Shown one piece after another: positions 11,281-23,642 of a stretch of DNA of 64,000 bases. Source of the stretch: Nageia nagi (lineage: Eukaryota > Pinophyta); NCBI GenBank assembly GCA_050084985.1, contig JBITNC010000001.1:18228001-18292000 (forward strand). Reading direction: 5' to 3'. Each line of letters starts with the position of its first letter. Position 1 is the stretch's first letter. The position numbers and the translations under genes were made by a program. The notes beneath the pieces are model-generated. The model saw only the letters and a list, made by a program, of their open reading frames with translations. It was not told where the DNA came from and made no database searches.

Positions 11281-11870
11281 AATGGAAGCCAAATCTATAG
11301 CTAGAGTGAAGAAGTTAAAATTTGGAAAGGAAGAAAATAAGATCCCATAAGAAGAAAGGAAGAATATCTTGTGGTATTTAGACAAAAGGCATGATGAAAG
11401 GATGAGAAAAAAAAGAGGGAAAACGTGGGAGACCAGACTTGTTCTACCACATAAGACTCTACTAAAGATCAAATTTTTACTCTAGATCTACCAAGAAAAC
11501 TCTAAATAATTCCAAAGAGACATCACTTTCCAATTGTATCAAGATCTCTTGGGATAATGGGTTATAGAGAAGAAGAAATTCAACATTATAGGGGAGCATT
11601 TAGCAAGGCCACTAACATTTGTATCTAGGCCATTTGGGAGCATAAAATATGTAATTACCCCAATAGATCTAAAGAAAAGGAGTGAACATAATTTTTCACT
11701 TAAATTCAAAGTAGCATACAATAGGTTGTAGGCCACCGTCCAAATTGTATTGACCAAGAAGAGCACTATTATCTAAAAGGAGGAGATAGAGTGGGGTTGT
11801 ATATTTAACCTGGCCAAGGGAAGCCCTCTGTCACATACTCAAGAAGAGAAATCACATCCAAAATATGTCC
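11281..11870 (+). pseudogene. Ty3 gag/protease remnant (shortened)
   Basis: A Lys/Arg-rich opening beginning with Met at 11282 and a stop-laden frame fill the space between PBS and RT. Only about 600 bp remain where gag and protease normally take well over 1 kb, so most has been deleted. No clear zinc knuckle or protease D-T/S-G is visible. Assignment rests on position. Confidence 0.45.
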
Positions 11871-13500
11871 AATGCATATTAGCAAAGTACCCTAATATTT
11901 TTGGAGACATGCCTAAAGGGTTGCCACCTTTAAGAGGATTTGAGCACATCATAGAGTTGGAGAAAGGAGCAAAATTGGTCATGATTACTCCCTACCAACA
12001 TCCTAAAGTAATAAGGATAAGATCAAGAAAAATATCAAAGAATTGCTAGATAAGGGGTTTATATGACCAAGCTCTAGCTCCTTTGCTTCTTCAGTGGTGT
12101 CGATCAAGAATAAGGATAGGACCATGTAGATGTGCCTTGACTATCGAATGCTCAATGAGAAGTGCAGACCCAAAAATATGTAATTAATAAATAAATACAT
12201 AAATAAATAAATGGTGTACAAATACAATGATATACTATATATTAGATATATAATGAATGTACATAAAATATATAAACTTGATACAGAGTGGGAAAGTAGC
12301 TAGTTTGTGTACAATCCTCAAAGCAGAACAATAATGAATCTTTAGAGGATTGTGATTGGATTCCAGATAAGCTCATAATTAATATTCACTAGAATGGTAC
12401 CATGAGTCATTCCCTGAAATATGGACCTCCCAATCTAAAAGGTGCATGCTAATGGCTATGTGGGAATGGTACATCATTGGCTATATGGAACTTGATGTTT
12501 TATGTTGCATAAAGGAGAGATAACAAAGATTAGAGAGTGTAATAAATTTCTCAAGATAGGTAGCATCAAGAGACACTATAAGTTTGATGTTTGGGACAAC
12601 CACCTATTAAAGAGATCTGATAGGGATGTCAACCTTCACCTCCTATATTTATAATCTACAAGGAAATAGAAAGGAGTGAAATTGACACACAATAATAATA
12701 GTAATATTTTCTATATTCAAGATAATTTAAAATATAAACCATGATATATGATATTGCATTAGTCCTAGCACATGGTATTGCATTGTAATAATAATTTATC
12801 TTGATTTATGTATTATTGCTAATTAATCATGTAATGAGTCTAAATGTGATTCATTAAATGAATAATAAATCATTTAGGCATCTACAAGAAGACCATCAAA
12901 AATAGGTATCTTATCCCTAGAGCATATTATCTTATTGATGAGTTACATGGTGCTAGATATTTATCCAAAATTGATTTCAGGTAAGGATATCATCATTTAA
13001 GGATGAAGAAGGAGGATATTAACAAAACAATATTTAGTTTCCATTATGGAAATTTTGAGTTTTTAGTTATTCCATTTGGATTGACTAATGCACTAGCACT
13101 TTTCAATCAACCATGAATCATATTTTTCAGGGAACAATCAAGGAGATTTGTGTTAGTTTTCTTTGATAACATATTGGTGTATGGCAAAATGTGGGAGGAG
13201 CACCTCCGACACTTGGATCATGTTTTGAGCATATTACAAGATCAAAAATTATATGCTAAGCAATCCAAATGTGAGTTTGGTATGATTGAAATTATATATT
13301 TATGGCATATAATCAACCATGAGGGAGTTGGGGTGTATGAACAAAAAATTGCAGCAATTCAGGATTGGCTACTGCCCACCACCTTGACACAATTGAGAGT
13401 ATTTTTTGGGCTATGCAATTTGTACAAAAGGTTCATACATGGCTTCTCACACTTGGCTTCCCCTTTGACACAATTGACCAAGAAGAATGCATTTGTGTAG
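11871..13500 (+). pseudogene. Ty3 reverse transcriptase, split by a solo LTR
   Basis: The first part (11871-12162) shows G-L-P-P-L-R-G-F-E-H-I-I-E-L, a degenerate T-P-Y-x-H-P-K block and C-L-D-Y-R-M-L-N-E-K. The second (12892-13500) continues with T-I-K-N-R-Y, D-E-L-H-G-A-R, P-F-G-L-T-N-A and F-F-D-N-I-L-V-Y, where the catalytic F-D-D has become F-D-N. The K-C-E-F-G and F-F-G-L-C-N-L-Y-K-R-F blocks follow. Removing the 724-bp insert and one copy of the AGAAG duplication makes the frame continuous across the junction. Confidence 0.9.
12163..12886. repeat. Solo LTR inserted in the Ty3 RT
   Basis: A 724-bp AT-rich segment starts TGCAGA and ends TCTACA, so it has TG...CA ends with a short inverted terminal match. 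It is flanked by the 5-bp duplication AGAAG (12158-12162 and 12887-12891). It has no coding content. The clean 5-bp duplication and the TG/CA ends are the signature of an LTR left by LTR-LTR recombination. Its family is not represented elsewhere in the window as far as I can see. Confidence 0.8.
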
Positions 13501-13930
13501 AGTGATGGTGTTAAAGATGCTTTTTAGAATCTAAAAATGATTATATGTTCTTATCCTTGCTTAGTTATTCTTAATTTTTTAGTCCTATTTACTGTTGAGT
13601 GTGATGAATATAAACTTGGTATTGGGGCTATACTCATGCAAAAAGGACATCCAATAGCATTTGAAAACAAAAAACTCACTTATGAAAAATAAAATTTTAG
13701 TGTGTATGATAAAGAAATGTTGACCATCATGCATGTGTTTGAAAGATTTAGGCAATATATAGTTTGTGGGCCTTTCATAATCAAAAGTGACAACAATAGC
13801 TTGAAATACTTTCTCAACCAATAAAATTTGAGTGAGAAGCAACAAGGGTAGGTAAGTAAGCTTCAATATTTTGATTTTGAGATTCAATATATTAAGGGCA
13901 AAAGGAATAAAACTATTGATACATTATCTA
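13501..13930 (+). pseudogene. Ty3 RNase H
   Basis: The frame reads E-C-D-E-Y-K-L-G-I-G-A-I-L near 13600 (the first catalytic region, normally T-D-A-S). Then come H-P-I-A-F-E-N-K-K-L, a Y-D-K-E-M-L-T-I block, and D-N-N-S-L-K-Y-F near 13790. It closes near 13910 with K-R-N-K-T-I-D-T-L-S-R. A few stops interrupt it. It follows RT directly, as in all Ty3 elements. Confidence 0.85.
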
Positions 13931-13979
13931 GGAATCCTTCTTTTTACTCGCTCTCTCTTTTATTTTTGTTGATTGGAAG

Positions 13980-14830
13980 TCAAATATTATGGCTAAATAT
14001 ATCAAAGATGAATTTGCTCAAGGCATTCTAGATAGGACAATAAAAAATAAAAGATACACGGTTAGAGAAGGGTTGATTTTGAAGACATATAGATTAGTAA
14101 GGGAGAGGTTTGCATGGAGAGGGATGAAATAAGACATATGTAAACATGTTCAAGAGTGTGTGCAATGTCAAGAAAATAAGGAGGAGAATGTGAAACCAAT
14201 AGGACTACTTCAACCATTGCCCATTCAAAAAAAAAGTGGGAAGATATCTCTATGTATTTTATCACAAAACTCCCAAAGGTGCAAGGTAAAGATTGTATTT
14301 TTGTGGTAGTGGATAGGGTCACTAAGTTTTCCCATTTCTTTGCCATTACCATCACATATACACCAGTATAATTGGTTGATTTATTCTTTAAAGAAATATT
14401 CAGATTACATGGATTTCCAAAAAGAATTATAAGTTACAAGGATAAAAAATTTATGATCATGTTTTGGAAAAAACTCTTTCATTTGAGTGGCACTAATTTG
14501 ACCCCAAGCACTAGCTATCACCCACAAATTGATGTGTAAAAAAAAATTGTAAACAAATGGTTAGAGGGTACTTAAGACACTATGTAATAGGGTAGCAACA
14601 AATGTGGGTTAAGTGGATCCACATTGGGGAGTATTGTTACAACTCTATGCATCAATTATCTATAGGAATATCTCCTTTCAAAGCTTTGTATAGTTATGAT
14701 GCTCCTAACTTCATAGATTTGATTTTTCATAAGGGAAAACCCCCAAAAGCTAAAGAGTTTTTGCAAGAAATCCAAGACATAATGAAGGCTCTAAAGGAAA
14801 ATTTGTAAATAGCCCAAAATTATCAAAAGA
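13980..14830 (+). pseudogene. Ty3 integrase core
   Basis: After a damaged zinc-binding region ending in a C-V-Q-C-Q-E-N-K block near 14160, the catalytic core shows [13 protein letters not shown] (about 14300) and L-H-G-F-P-K-R-I-I-S-Y-K-D. The usual S-D-R-D reads S-Y-K-D here. Then come T-S-Y-H-P-Q and V-N-K-W-L-E-G. Another open part, 14602-14808, holds W-V-K-W and S-I-G-I-S-P-F-K-A-L-Y. Stops near 14540-14620 inactivate it. Confidence 0.85.
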
Positions 14831-14840
14831 AGTATGCTAA

Positions 14841-15290
14841 TCAAAGAAGGAATGATAGAACCTTTGAAGTGGGAGAGATGGTGTATTTGAGGTTGCCACC
14901 ATTCAGAAAATCCTCACTAAAGAAGAGAAGAGTAGAAAAACTACAACCTAGATTCTTTGGCCCATACAAAATAATGCATAAGGTTGGCGAAGTTGCATAT
15001 GAACTAGAGCTACCTAAAGAAAGCAAGATTCACAATATCTTTCATGTTTCACTCCTTAATAAGTTCATGGGATAACAAGAAACCTCATCAACTACCCTTC
15101 CATCACTTGATGATTAAGGATAGTTGTTCTTGATTCTAGATAATATGTTGGAGATCCAAATAAATAAATTGAGATCAAGTTAAATTTAGGAGTACTTGAT
15201 CAAGTGTAAGGACTTTTCTGACAAAGATTCCACATGGGAAGGAGCTAAAATACTAGCACATCCTTGATTGAATTTCTTAAGGGTAAGCAA
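14841..15290 (+). pseudogene. Ty3 integrase GPY/F module and chromodomain-like tail
   Basis: The segment 14869-15075 is open and holds V-Y-L-R-L-P-P-F, R-F-F-G-P-Y-K-I and I-H-N-I-F-H-V-S-L-L, the GPY/F module. After a stop, a chromodomain-like block follows (about 15110-15290) with K-L-R-S, E-Y-L-I-K and S-T-W-E-G. In chromoviruses this domain guides integration to particular chromatin. Its presence puts the element in the chromovirus branch of Ty3. The purine-rich GATAGGGGAG just before 15309 is the likely polypurine tract. Confidence 0.8.
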
Positions 15291-15308
15291 TTTTGATAGG
15301 GGAGTCTT

Positions 15309-16656
15309 TGTAACATCCCCTTTTTGTAAAAAATAAATAATTTTAGAATCATAGGGATTCCCTTTTTGTAAATATTTATTTATTCATGTATTTGTTGTTA
15401 ATTACCTGGGATAGAAATATAAAGGTCCATTGGATCCACTTTGTGAGCCCCATGAGGGACATTTTCCTCTCAATCTAGGATGTGTTATTTAATTTATCAT
15501 TAATACACTTGGATATCCTAAATATGATTATGGGAATACAAAGGCTTGTATAGCACTTAGATGATACTTGAGCATGGATAATTACTTAATTTTCCCAACA
15601 TTGGATTTGAGAGCACTTGTATACATGTGCTAGTATTGGGGAGACTTATAGAACCCCATGTTGGCCCATGATGACTCCAATATATCCACACATGTATTCT
15701 AGGACCCCCACATGGTATGGGTGACTCCTAAGCATCCATGTTGAGCATGAGGACCCATGTTGAGCATGTAAAGGGATTAGATACCTACATTGAGCACAAG
15801 GATCCATGTTGAGCATGTAAAGAGCCCAGATACCCATGTTGAGCTTGGATTGAACCCTAAGCACATTTGTTAGGATTTATGGGGCTTTTAAGAAGCCAAC
15901 ATTAGATTAGGAAGGTTGGGTGATCACATTAAGGTGAGATCCAAATCTAGTGATATGCTATATAAGGTAAAGGAGCCTCATGCTAGAGATAGATTTGATT
16001 TTGATATTGAAACCCTTATCTTCAAAGTTACTAAAGACTTGGTGGTGTCAAGTACCGTTGAACATAGTGTACAAGGAGACTAGAGGAGGCATGGAATAAC
16101 TTTTTACTATAGATTGAGGTGAATGTTTGTGATATGAGGTTTCCTTACCCTGATACATCTACAAGTGGTCTGCACCTTTGAATCCATTTGGTGGCATTCC
16201 AGAATCACATGCATTCTCTTCATTAGGAGCTAGCTTATGAGGGAGCCCTTTAGTGTGGCGTCCAAAGAATTGGTAGTGTGTGATTATTTTATAACAATTT
16301 CAAGATCTATATTAACACATTGTATGCCCTAGTTGGATTCTTGTAGTCCAACATTGAGCCCTTTGGTCTTGTTTGGTATTATACTCATCATTATTTCATC
16401 AATAGAGTCATGGCATACTTGGATCTCATTATTGTCTCATAATTTTATGCATTTAGTGTAATCTTATCTCATTATGCATGATGTTGGGTATTTGAGTGGT
16501 ATTTGTGCTTGTATATTGAGTTTTTGGTATTCTTGGCTCACTTTTATGTGTATTTGATACTCTATATCAGACATGGCATGCTTGAAGGTGAATTTTGATA
16601 TTGTTTAATATTTATTTAGCTAATATTCACATTGAAGTTGAATTGGGGATTTTACA
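15309..16656 (+). repeat. 3' LTR of the Ty3 element
   Basis: A 1348-bp LTR with TG...CA ends, followed at once by the CATTC target duplication. It contains a small minisatellite (15733-15850) and about 830 bp not present in the 5' LTR. Confidence 0.9.
15733..15850 (+). repeat. Minisatellite within the 3' LTR
   Basis: The core CCATGTTGAGCATG recurs about five times with substitutions. Two longer units, at 15752 and 15801, repeat with a 49-bp period. It lies in the LTR portion missing from the 5' copy. Confidence 0.7.
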
Positions 16657-16662
16657 CATTCT

Positions 16663-16679
16663 CTCTCTCTCTCTCTCTT
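16663..16679. repeat. (CT)n microsatellite
   Basis: A short CT run immediately follows the Ty3 element's right target duplication. Confidence 0.9.
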
Positions 16680-16729
16680 AATTTAATTTTATGAAATTAC
16701 CTTCTTATATATGATTAGATAACCACATA

Positions 16730-19700
16730 TTCAAGATACCTAACTCACCTGTCTTCAATCTTGGTTTTCCATTATTAGTAAGAGAACTCTGAAATAATAC
16801 TTTGGTGATTCAAAAAGATATTTTATGACTTGATGATTTACTAATCCAAGGAACTTAATGACCTAAAGCTATAGTCATTCAAATTAAATTGATAACTTGA
16901 TGAATTAGCGATCCTAAGGACTTTGGTAACTTAGTGATGTAAAAGAGTTTTGGTGACGTATATGTATCAAATTACGAATCGATGAATGTATTAGTTTAAT
17001 GATTAAACCATAATGGTTTGGAAACCAAACCACATCAATTTGGTAATTGAAATATAATAATTTGGATAATTAATAAAGAGTAACAAATTCATTATGAATT
17101 TACACCTAGATAACTAATTGATACACCCCTTCAAAGAGGCATGAAGAGATATAAAGGGAAATTTGAGGTATTATCGAAGAGGGGATAAGAATCATATGAA
17201 TCACTCATAAAGAAGAATATAACAAAGAAACATTAAAGTGTTTGTCGACATTCCATGAGTGCATTGATTGATGATCCATGGCATAAAATATAAGACTACA
17301 ATGAATATGTATATCATCAAGCATGTTGGCAAATTGAGATTTGTTACAATTAGTGAAAAGATGATAAAATTTGATATGCATTGTTTAGTTATCAAGACCC
17401 CTGCAAATAGAAGAATGAATCATAATGAAAATAATATTTGATAAGTGTAGATAATAATGAACACATGATATGTGAGAGGCACCATAGAGTTTATAATCAT
17501 GGTGGTATATATAATAGGGCCATCAATCTATGAAAGCATGCCAGGTTACCATCATCATTCGCTAAATTATCATCATCAAAGAATGAAGCAAGAGGAGTGA
17601 AATAATATAACATTTATAAATTCACTAGGATGGAAAATATTATCAAATATAGAAAAGAAAGAAGGCATAATTTTCATGAGAGAAATCACCAATCACTAGT
17701 GCAAACATAGAAAGTAACAAATTGGCTATCTAACATATTTGAGATTCTTATAAAGAAAATCCTTGGACTTATATTGATTTGATCTATGTGAATTCCTAGG
17801 TTGTTAATTGGTCCATTATGAGGTCATGAATTTATTGTAATCAATCCATATTTGATGGAGTATTGGTAGTTATGTTCTGATTGAGTTCGAATCACTAACA
17901 ACCTAGGTTGGGTTATGTTTTTCAAGTCAAGAGGCATTAAAAGAAGAGAGGTGGAGAAGTAACATATCAATTGGAGGGAATAAAAAGATAAAATTATTCA
18001 AATTGATAGAAATATATAAATCTCTTTAAATTATTGGAAAACTTTCACACCAATATTGGACTATAACTAATTGGGTTGTGTGTTAGGTATGGAGAACACT
18101 AATTGGTTTAAGTGTTAGAGTAGGAGCAATGGGTATAAAATACAAGAGAGCATAGAGAGAGGACTTGAGCTAATACCTTTAAAATTTATTCTTAGTGGGT
18201 TACATTGTTACTACATTAGATGGTGAAGGAGATCATATTGATCTTGAAGAGATCCAAGAAGAGAGAACTCCTCCCCTTTTGCTATGATTTACTAAAATTC
18301 ATGAAGATGCCCTTATTGATAGGATACTAATTTACTCAAAAGAAGTATTTGGGATGATATTTAATACTAATTTGGGGAGAATTATACAAAAAGAAATGAA
18401 TATATGAAAATATGAAATGGTTCAATCAAATTATATGAAGAGATGGAAACACTTTTCAAGCTAGAAGTATAAATTAGTAGAATAATGTCCAAAGGGTCAT
18501 AGAGAAGTGGAAGAGATAGTTGGGAGAGATATTTTGAGAGTAAGGGATTAGAGTAGAGCAGGATAAAAGGGTGATTCATCAATTTTACCAAAAATACCTC
18601 ATTGCACCATTGCAATTTACCAAAGTACATAAAGATGCCATGGCAACATAATATCAATAATTTATCCAATGGAAGTATCAATGATAAGATTTTGTATTAA
18701 GTTGGGAAGAATTTTAGTAGGATAAATATGAAAGGATAATTTCATGTTTTAAAAATATATTTAACAACTTGATGATTTACCAATCCAATGAACTTAGCAA
18801 CTTAAAGTTATAACGATTCAAAGTAAATTGACAAGTTGATGACTTAGCGATCCTAAGGATTTTGGTGGTTTAGTGATGTGAAATAATTTTAGTGATATAT
18901 ATGTATCAAATTAGTGAATGTGTAAATTTAAATTCCATTCTTCTACTTTAGCTCATTCAAATTTTTTCTTTGGTTTCCCTATCCTAGTCACTAGCTAGGC
19001 CATATTCTCATTTTTGATAACTAATAAAGAGTAATGTATTGGTTATGAATTGACACTTGGATAACTAGTCGACAAGCCCCTTTGAAGAGGAATGAAGATA
19101 TATAAAGGGAAATTTGAATCATTATCAAAGAGGAAATGAGAAGTATATTAATCACTCATTAAGAAGACTACAACAAAATATTGTAGACCAAATTATATCA
19201 TCTTTTCACTAGTTGTAACGATTCTCAAATTATTGATTATTGGGGTTCTCTAGTTACAAACTAAGATAAAATATCCAACCAAATATAAATAATAATGATA
19301 ATGTATTCATCAATTTCATATAAAATGGGGCTTTTATTAATCAATAATCATGAGTACAATTTATCACTATGCTTGATGATATACATATTTGATAGGCAAT
19401 TTAATGTTGCTATCATATTTTTCCTGATGAGTGATTGATAAGATTCTTATTTTCTCTTTCATAATGCCTCAAATTCCCCTTTATATATCTTTATACCTAT
19501 TTGAAGAGGTATATTTATTAGTTATCCATGTGTCAATTCATAATGAATCCATTACTCTTTATTAGTTATCCAAATCAATCAGTTTCATTTGCCAAATTAA
19601 TGTAGTTTGGTTTTCAAAACATTATGATTTATTCATCAGATCATTATATTCAAAAAATTCACCAAATCGATACATGTACATCACTAAAACTCTTTCACAA

Positions 19701-19890
19701 TACTAAGCTATTAAAGTCCTTTAGATTTCTAAGTTGTTAAGTTATCAATTTTGTTTTAATAGTTATATCTTCAAGTTGCTAAGTTACTTGGATTGATAAA
19801 TCATCAAGTTTTCAACTATCTTTATGAATTTCCAAAGCATTATTTCAAAGTTCTCCTATTAACATCTATTATACCTACAAGATACCACAA
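16730..19890. repeat. Long inverted-repeat structure with a partial third copy
   Basis: The arm at about 16730-17395 (+) recurs inverted at about 19185-19890. Shared landmarks include GAGAACTCTGAAATAATACT, a run of short GATGATTTA/GATCC motifs, GAAGAGG...TATAAAGGGAAATTTGA and TAGTGAAAAGATGAT. A third, direct partial copy (about 18740-19185) abuts the inverted arm. The centre (17400-18740) has no recognised gene. Long diverged terminal inverted repeats around a non-coding centre suggest a MULE-like or foldback DNA transposon derivative, but no target duplication was identified. Confidence 0.55.
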
Positions 19891-20324
19891 TATCTTTCTC
19901 AAGCAATGAGTTTATCTTGATCAAATAATGAATATGTAGATAAACTAGAATACTCTTTGCATTCACTCTTATCTATTGTGTAAGAGGCTAAGAACACCTC
20001 TTCATAAGTTTTTCAAATATAATAATAATTGAGATTCACTGTCAACAATGGCCAAAACTAGTGGGTGTCCTATTGGAAAATATGGGTAGTCCTCAAGTAG
20101 AGAAACTTCTTATCTTGAAGCAAACAAAATAGACATGTAAACAAACATATAATGCTAATACTCTAAATTCTTATTATGTTTGAAAGAAGAGAATTCTTAT
20201 TCTTAATTCTATATGCTTCATTAATGATAATTTTGTTCCAACTAAATTTTTTGAGTGTAAGCTTCCCTTTAATTTCTATCTCAAAATGAGGGATTCATAT
20301 ATCTAATTTCCCTCATCATACCAA

Positions 20325-20563
20325 CATATTTTCATGTATGCCCTGATAGACTTGTATTCAAAATGTGGGAGTATTAAGAAGGAAAGTATTTTTTTTGGGA
20401 AATGCATAATAGATAAAATACTTTCATGGAATGTAATGATTGTAATATATGCAAGGAATGGTTGTAGAAAGGAAGCAATAAAACTATTTGAATAAATATA
20501 ATATGTGGGCATTAATTTAGATTATGTTACATTTATTAGTGTATTATTGCATGTAGCCATGCA
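20325..20563 (+). pseudogene. PPR protein fragment, truncated at the A-C-S-H-A site
   Basis: The plus strand reads Y-A-L-I-D-L-Y-S-K-C-G-S-I, then L-S-W-N-V-M-I, then Y-A-R-N-G-C-R-K-E-A-I-K-L-F and V-T-F-I-S-V-L. After a one-base shift it gives A-C-S-H-A. This is one P-L-S unit of a plant organellar PPR protein. The sequence closely parallels 2440-2580, so the two fragments are paralogous. Homology stops at 20563, where a CACTA-like end begins. Confidence 0.8.
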
Positions 20564-20565
20564 AA

Positions 20566-20720
20566 CACTACACAAAAAAAGGCCATAAGGATGGTTACTC
20601 AATTTTCATCTATCCTATCATTGTTAAAAAGTTAGCACCATATAAAGGTGGTCTAAAACCACCTTAATAGAATCTTTATTACTTTAATATATATAAGAAG
20701 GTGGTTTTAAATTATCCTCT
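20566..20720 (+). mobile_element. CACTA-like transposon terminus (one end only)
   Basis: CACTACACAAAAAAAGGCC begins at 20566, precisely where PPR homology ends. Short GGTGG/CCACC motifs follow at 20640-20710, like the subterminal repeats of EnSpm/CACTA elements. I could not find a matching inverted end downstream, so the element is partial or diverged. Confidence 0.35.
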
Positions 20721-23642
20721 TGTTATTGCTTAAAAAATATATAAATATTTTATGTTTATATTAATTCTAGGACATCTCTTACACTCTCTTCCCACAATCC
20801 ACTTTGACCACCATTGTTGCACTCTATAAAGAGGATAATCTAAATGAGTTATGATATTGTAGACTCCTTCACTTATATCTAACTTTTATAATGCCACATT
20901 TAGAAAAATGCCTTACACCATAGAAAGTCTATCCACACTCTCATTCTAAATTATAATAAATTAAGATTTAGGAAAATCATATTTTTACATAACACCCTTG
21001 TCTATTTGTATGTCAAGTAGCAAACTTATTGATGCTCATGGTATTTTAAACAAAATGATCAAGAGATATGTGTTTTCATGAAATTGCATGATTGTAACTT
21101 ATAGAAAATAAAGGTTATCTAGGAGTAATTTAATTTGTTGTACCAAATGTAATGGAATGGGAGTGGTTTCCAATAGCCATTAGATGCATTGATGAAAAAC
21201 ATAATCTTATGTCTAGTTTCTTCTATAACTTTTAAGTACCTTGACACACCCTTATCTTAAATCGTATAACTGTAATATAGAATTGAATCTTTAGTATGGT
21301 GATTGTACCATCACATATTCTATGGGAATAAAAAAAATTATGATAAAATATTTCATATTTGAGTGTAGTATAATTAGTGTAATTATGGAAATATGATAAA
21401 ATCAAGTGTTTAATCCAACTATGGGATCATCCAATTGACTTTCCTCTAATGTACATTTCTTCAAGATGCATTAGAAATAGGAGTAGAGTTAGATGCCAAC
21501 CAACAATATGCCATTGAAAAAAAAATTCTTACACTCATAATGAATTAGTACCTATATTTCTCTACTATCTAAATATTGGCACATGCTAAAAAAAATTTCA
21601 TCCATGCTATTATCTTTCAAATGTTTATGATATATTGCAATTAAATTATAACAACTATAACTATTAAGCAACTTCATGATAACATATACTTTCTTTCACA
21701 TACTTTGGAGTATAAATATTATATATACTAGGACTAATCTAACTAAAATTTTAAAATCAATAAAATTTACCATTAAAGAAAAATGTGTTACAGAACATGA
21801 TTTTATAGAGGAATCATGAACTCTAGCATGTTTTCTAAGGCATCATTTTTGAGGATCCAATCTAACATCCAATTGAAAAATAAGAAGATATAAAATAATT
21901 ATATATGGTTATTTACTTACTTTATGCATATTTTTAAGTATTTTTATTCTTTCTATTATTTATTCAGTTTGGCCAACCTTTAAGGTCTAACCTAAAGGAG
22001 ATAGGGAAAACCCCTTTGTACACAACTATTAATGTTATTTTATTTGATTTTCATTTCAAGTTTAAACAGATATCTATGATGGCCACAATTAATCCCTACC
22101 TCCCTTTGAAGTACAATCTATAATAAACATCATAGTTTAATTCTAATTACCCTTATATAGGCTTATTTCATGTTGTATGAGTTTATTATCAAAATATATA
22201 ACTTTTTATTTATATTACTTGGTACTAGTAAGGATTATATTTTGTTATGTATTGGTTAGCTTATTTGTTGCAACTTTGATTTTATTTATAGGTTTTTCCT
22301 TTTTTTTTTTTAAGTTTACCATTAAAGGTATTTTTATTAGGTTTGTAACTTAAGTTACTCATAATTTCCAACAATATATTTTCTTGTCATATATCTTCAT
22401 GATACATTTAACTAAATGAGTTATTTCTATGAGAAGTGATATATTATTTTTTCTTAAAGAAGGAAACAAGCATGAAAAATTTCTCAAATATCCATATAAT
22501 ATAATAATTTTCAAGCATGATTAGTTTTCTCCTATATTTAGTAATAAACTCACTTCATGGTTAATTAGATTTTTATTTCATAACATGTTATTAAGAAAGG
22601 GTCATTTTTGAAGTGATGTTAATCATGAAATGATCTACAAAGAGGCACAAGGGAAACAAAGTTGTAGATCAATTTTTATTTATTTTTTATAATCTACAAA
22701 ATCATTCCTAAGTTTACAACTTTAAATACTTGTAGGAAAAAAATAGCTTTAAGTTTTTCATTATATAAAAAATAATGTATAATTAATTGAATTGCCTAAA
22801 GTGATGGGTAGAGTCTTCCTTAATTATGGTGGTTCAAAATTTTAGGATCTCAAGATGATGTAGTATGGGATGGATAAGGATGGTTTGGCTAAGAGGAGAA
22901 GTCATTAAAATAATATTATATGGTTACATAAAAAACAATTCTTAATTTATTCATTTCTTAATCATTATTTTTTTATGGTTAAAAAAATTTGTATTATAGA
23001 TGTAGGAAATTACAAGATTTACAAATTTGGCCTCAAGGTTGTTTAAACAACATATTCTCCAAAAAATGATTAAAAATCTATGAAAAATATAACAAAAATG
23101 GGCTATAGATGGGTCTATGGATGTGGATCTATAGGCACACGAGAGATACTAGCCTTCTGTTTATTTTGAGATCATGAATCTCATAAAAAAATTACAAATT
23201 GCTTATGCAAGTAGGTTTTTTGACTATGTCAGTAGAGTTTACAGTAGTATATAGCTCTTTTATGATCCATAGGAAAAAATAGTATTCATTCTCCTACAAA
23301 AAATTTTCATCATTAGTGTGGGCATATGCGAAGGATCATCTTCATTAAGTGATATTCCTGGGGCATGGAATACACACATAGATGAATTTATTTGGAAATT
23401 TTGCACCTCTTGAATTTAAAATCCTTAAGTGTCATAGGCATACTATCCTTCCTTTGAATTGATCAAGCTCCATAATAGAGTTTACTAATTGCCTCACATT
23501 TGTTGTATTTATATGTGATGGTTGGAGGGTTGATATGGTTGTGTTTGCTTCTAGCATGTGAAATATTTATTTTTTAAAGTGACTATAGGTGGTATCCACA
23601 CTCATAGTGATGTTTCTAAATATTTGATTACTATAATTATAA
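20721..23642. other. Unassigned AT-rich sequence
   Basis: No open frame with recognisable motifs and no LTR or tandem repeat was found on either strand. It may be the body of a diverged DNA element starting at 20566, or plain intergenic DNA. Confidence 0.4.

Larger units (their letters stand above)
3718..16656 (+). mobile_element. Ty3/gypsy chromovirus, nested-inserted
   Basis: LTRs begin TGTAACATC (TATAACATC in the 5' copy) and end GGGATTTTACA (TTTTATA in the 5' copy). A 5-bp target duplication, CATTC, flanks the element at 3713-3717 and 16657-16661. The 5' LTR is 3718-3850 plus 10861-11246, separated by a LINE. The internal region (11247-15308) carries a PBS, RT, RNase H, integrase, a GPY/F module and a chromodomain-like tail, in the Ty3 order. 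Stops, frameshifts and a solo-LTR insertion in RT show that it is inactive. Confidence 0.9.

Noticed and set aside
13585-14355. Minus-strand open frames of 97-100 codons in the Ty3 element
   Set aside because: They lie antisense to clear RNase H and integrase sequence and have no motifs of their own.
18382-18681. 99-codon minus-strand hydrophobic frame
   Set aside because: It lies in the centre of the long inverted-repeat structure, has no recognisable domain, and AT-rich DNA readily gives Leu/Ile/Tyr-rich frames of this length.
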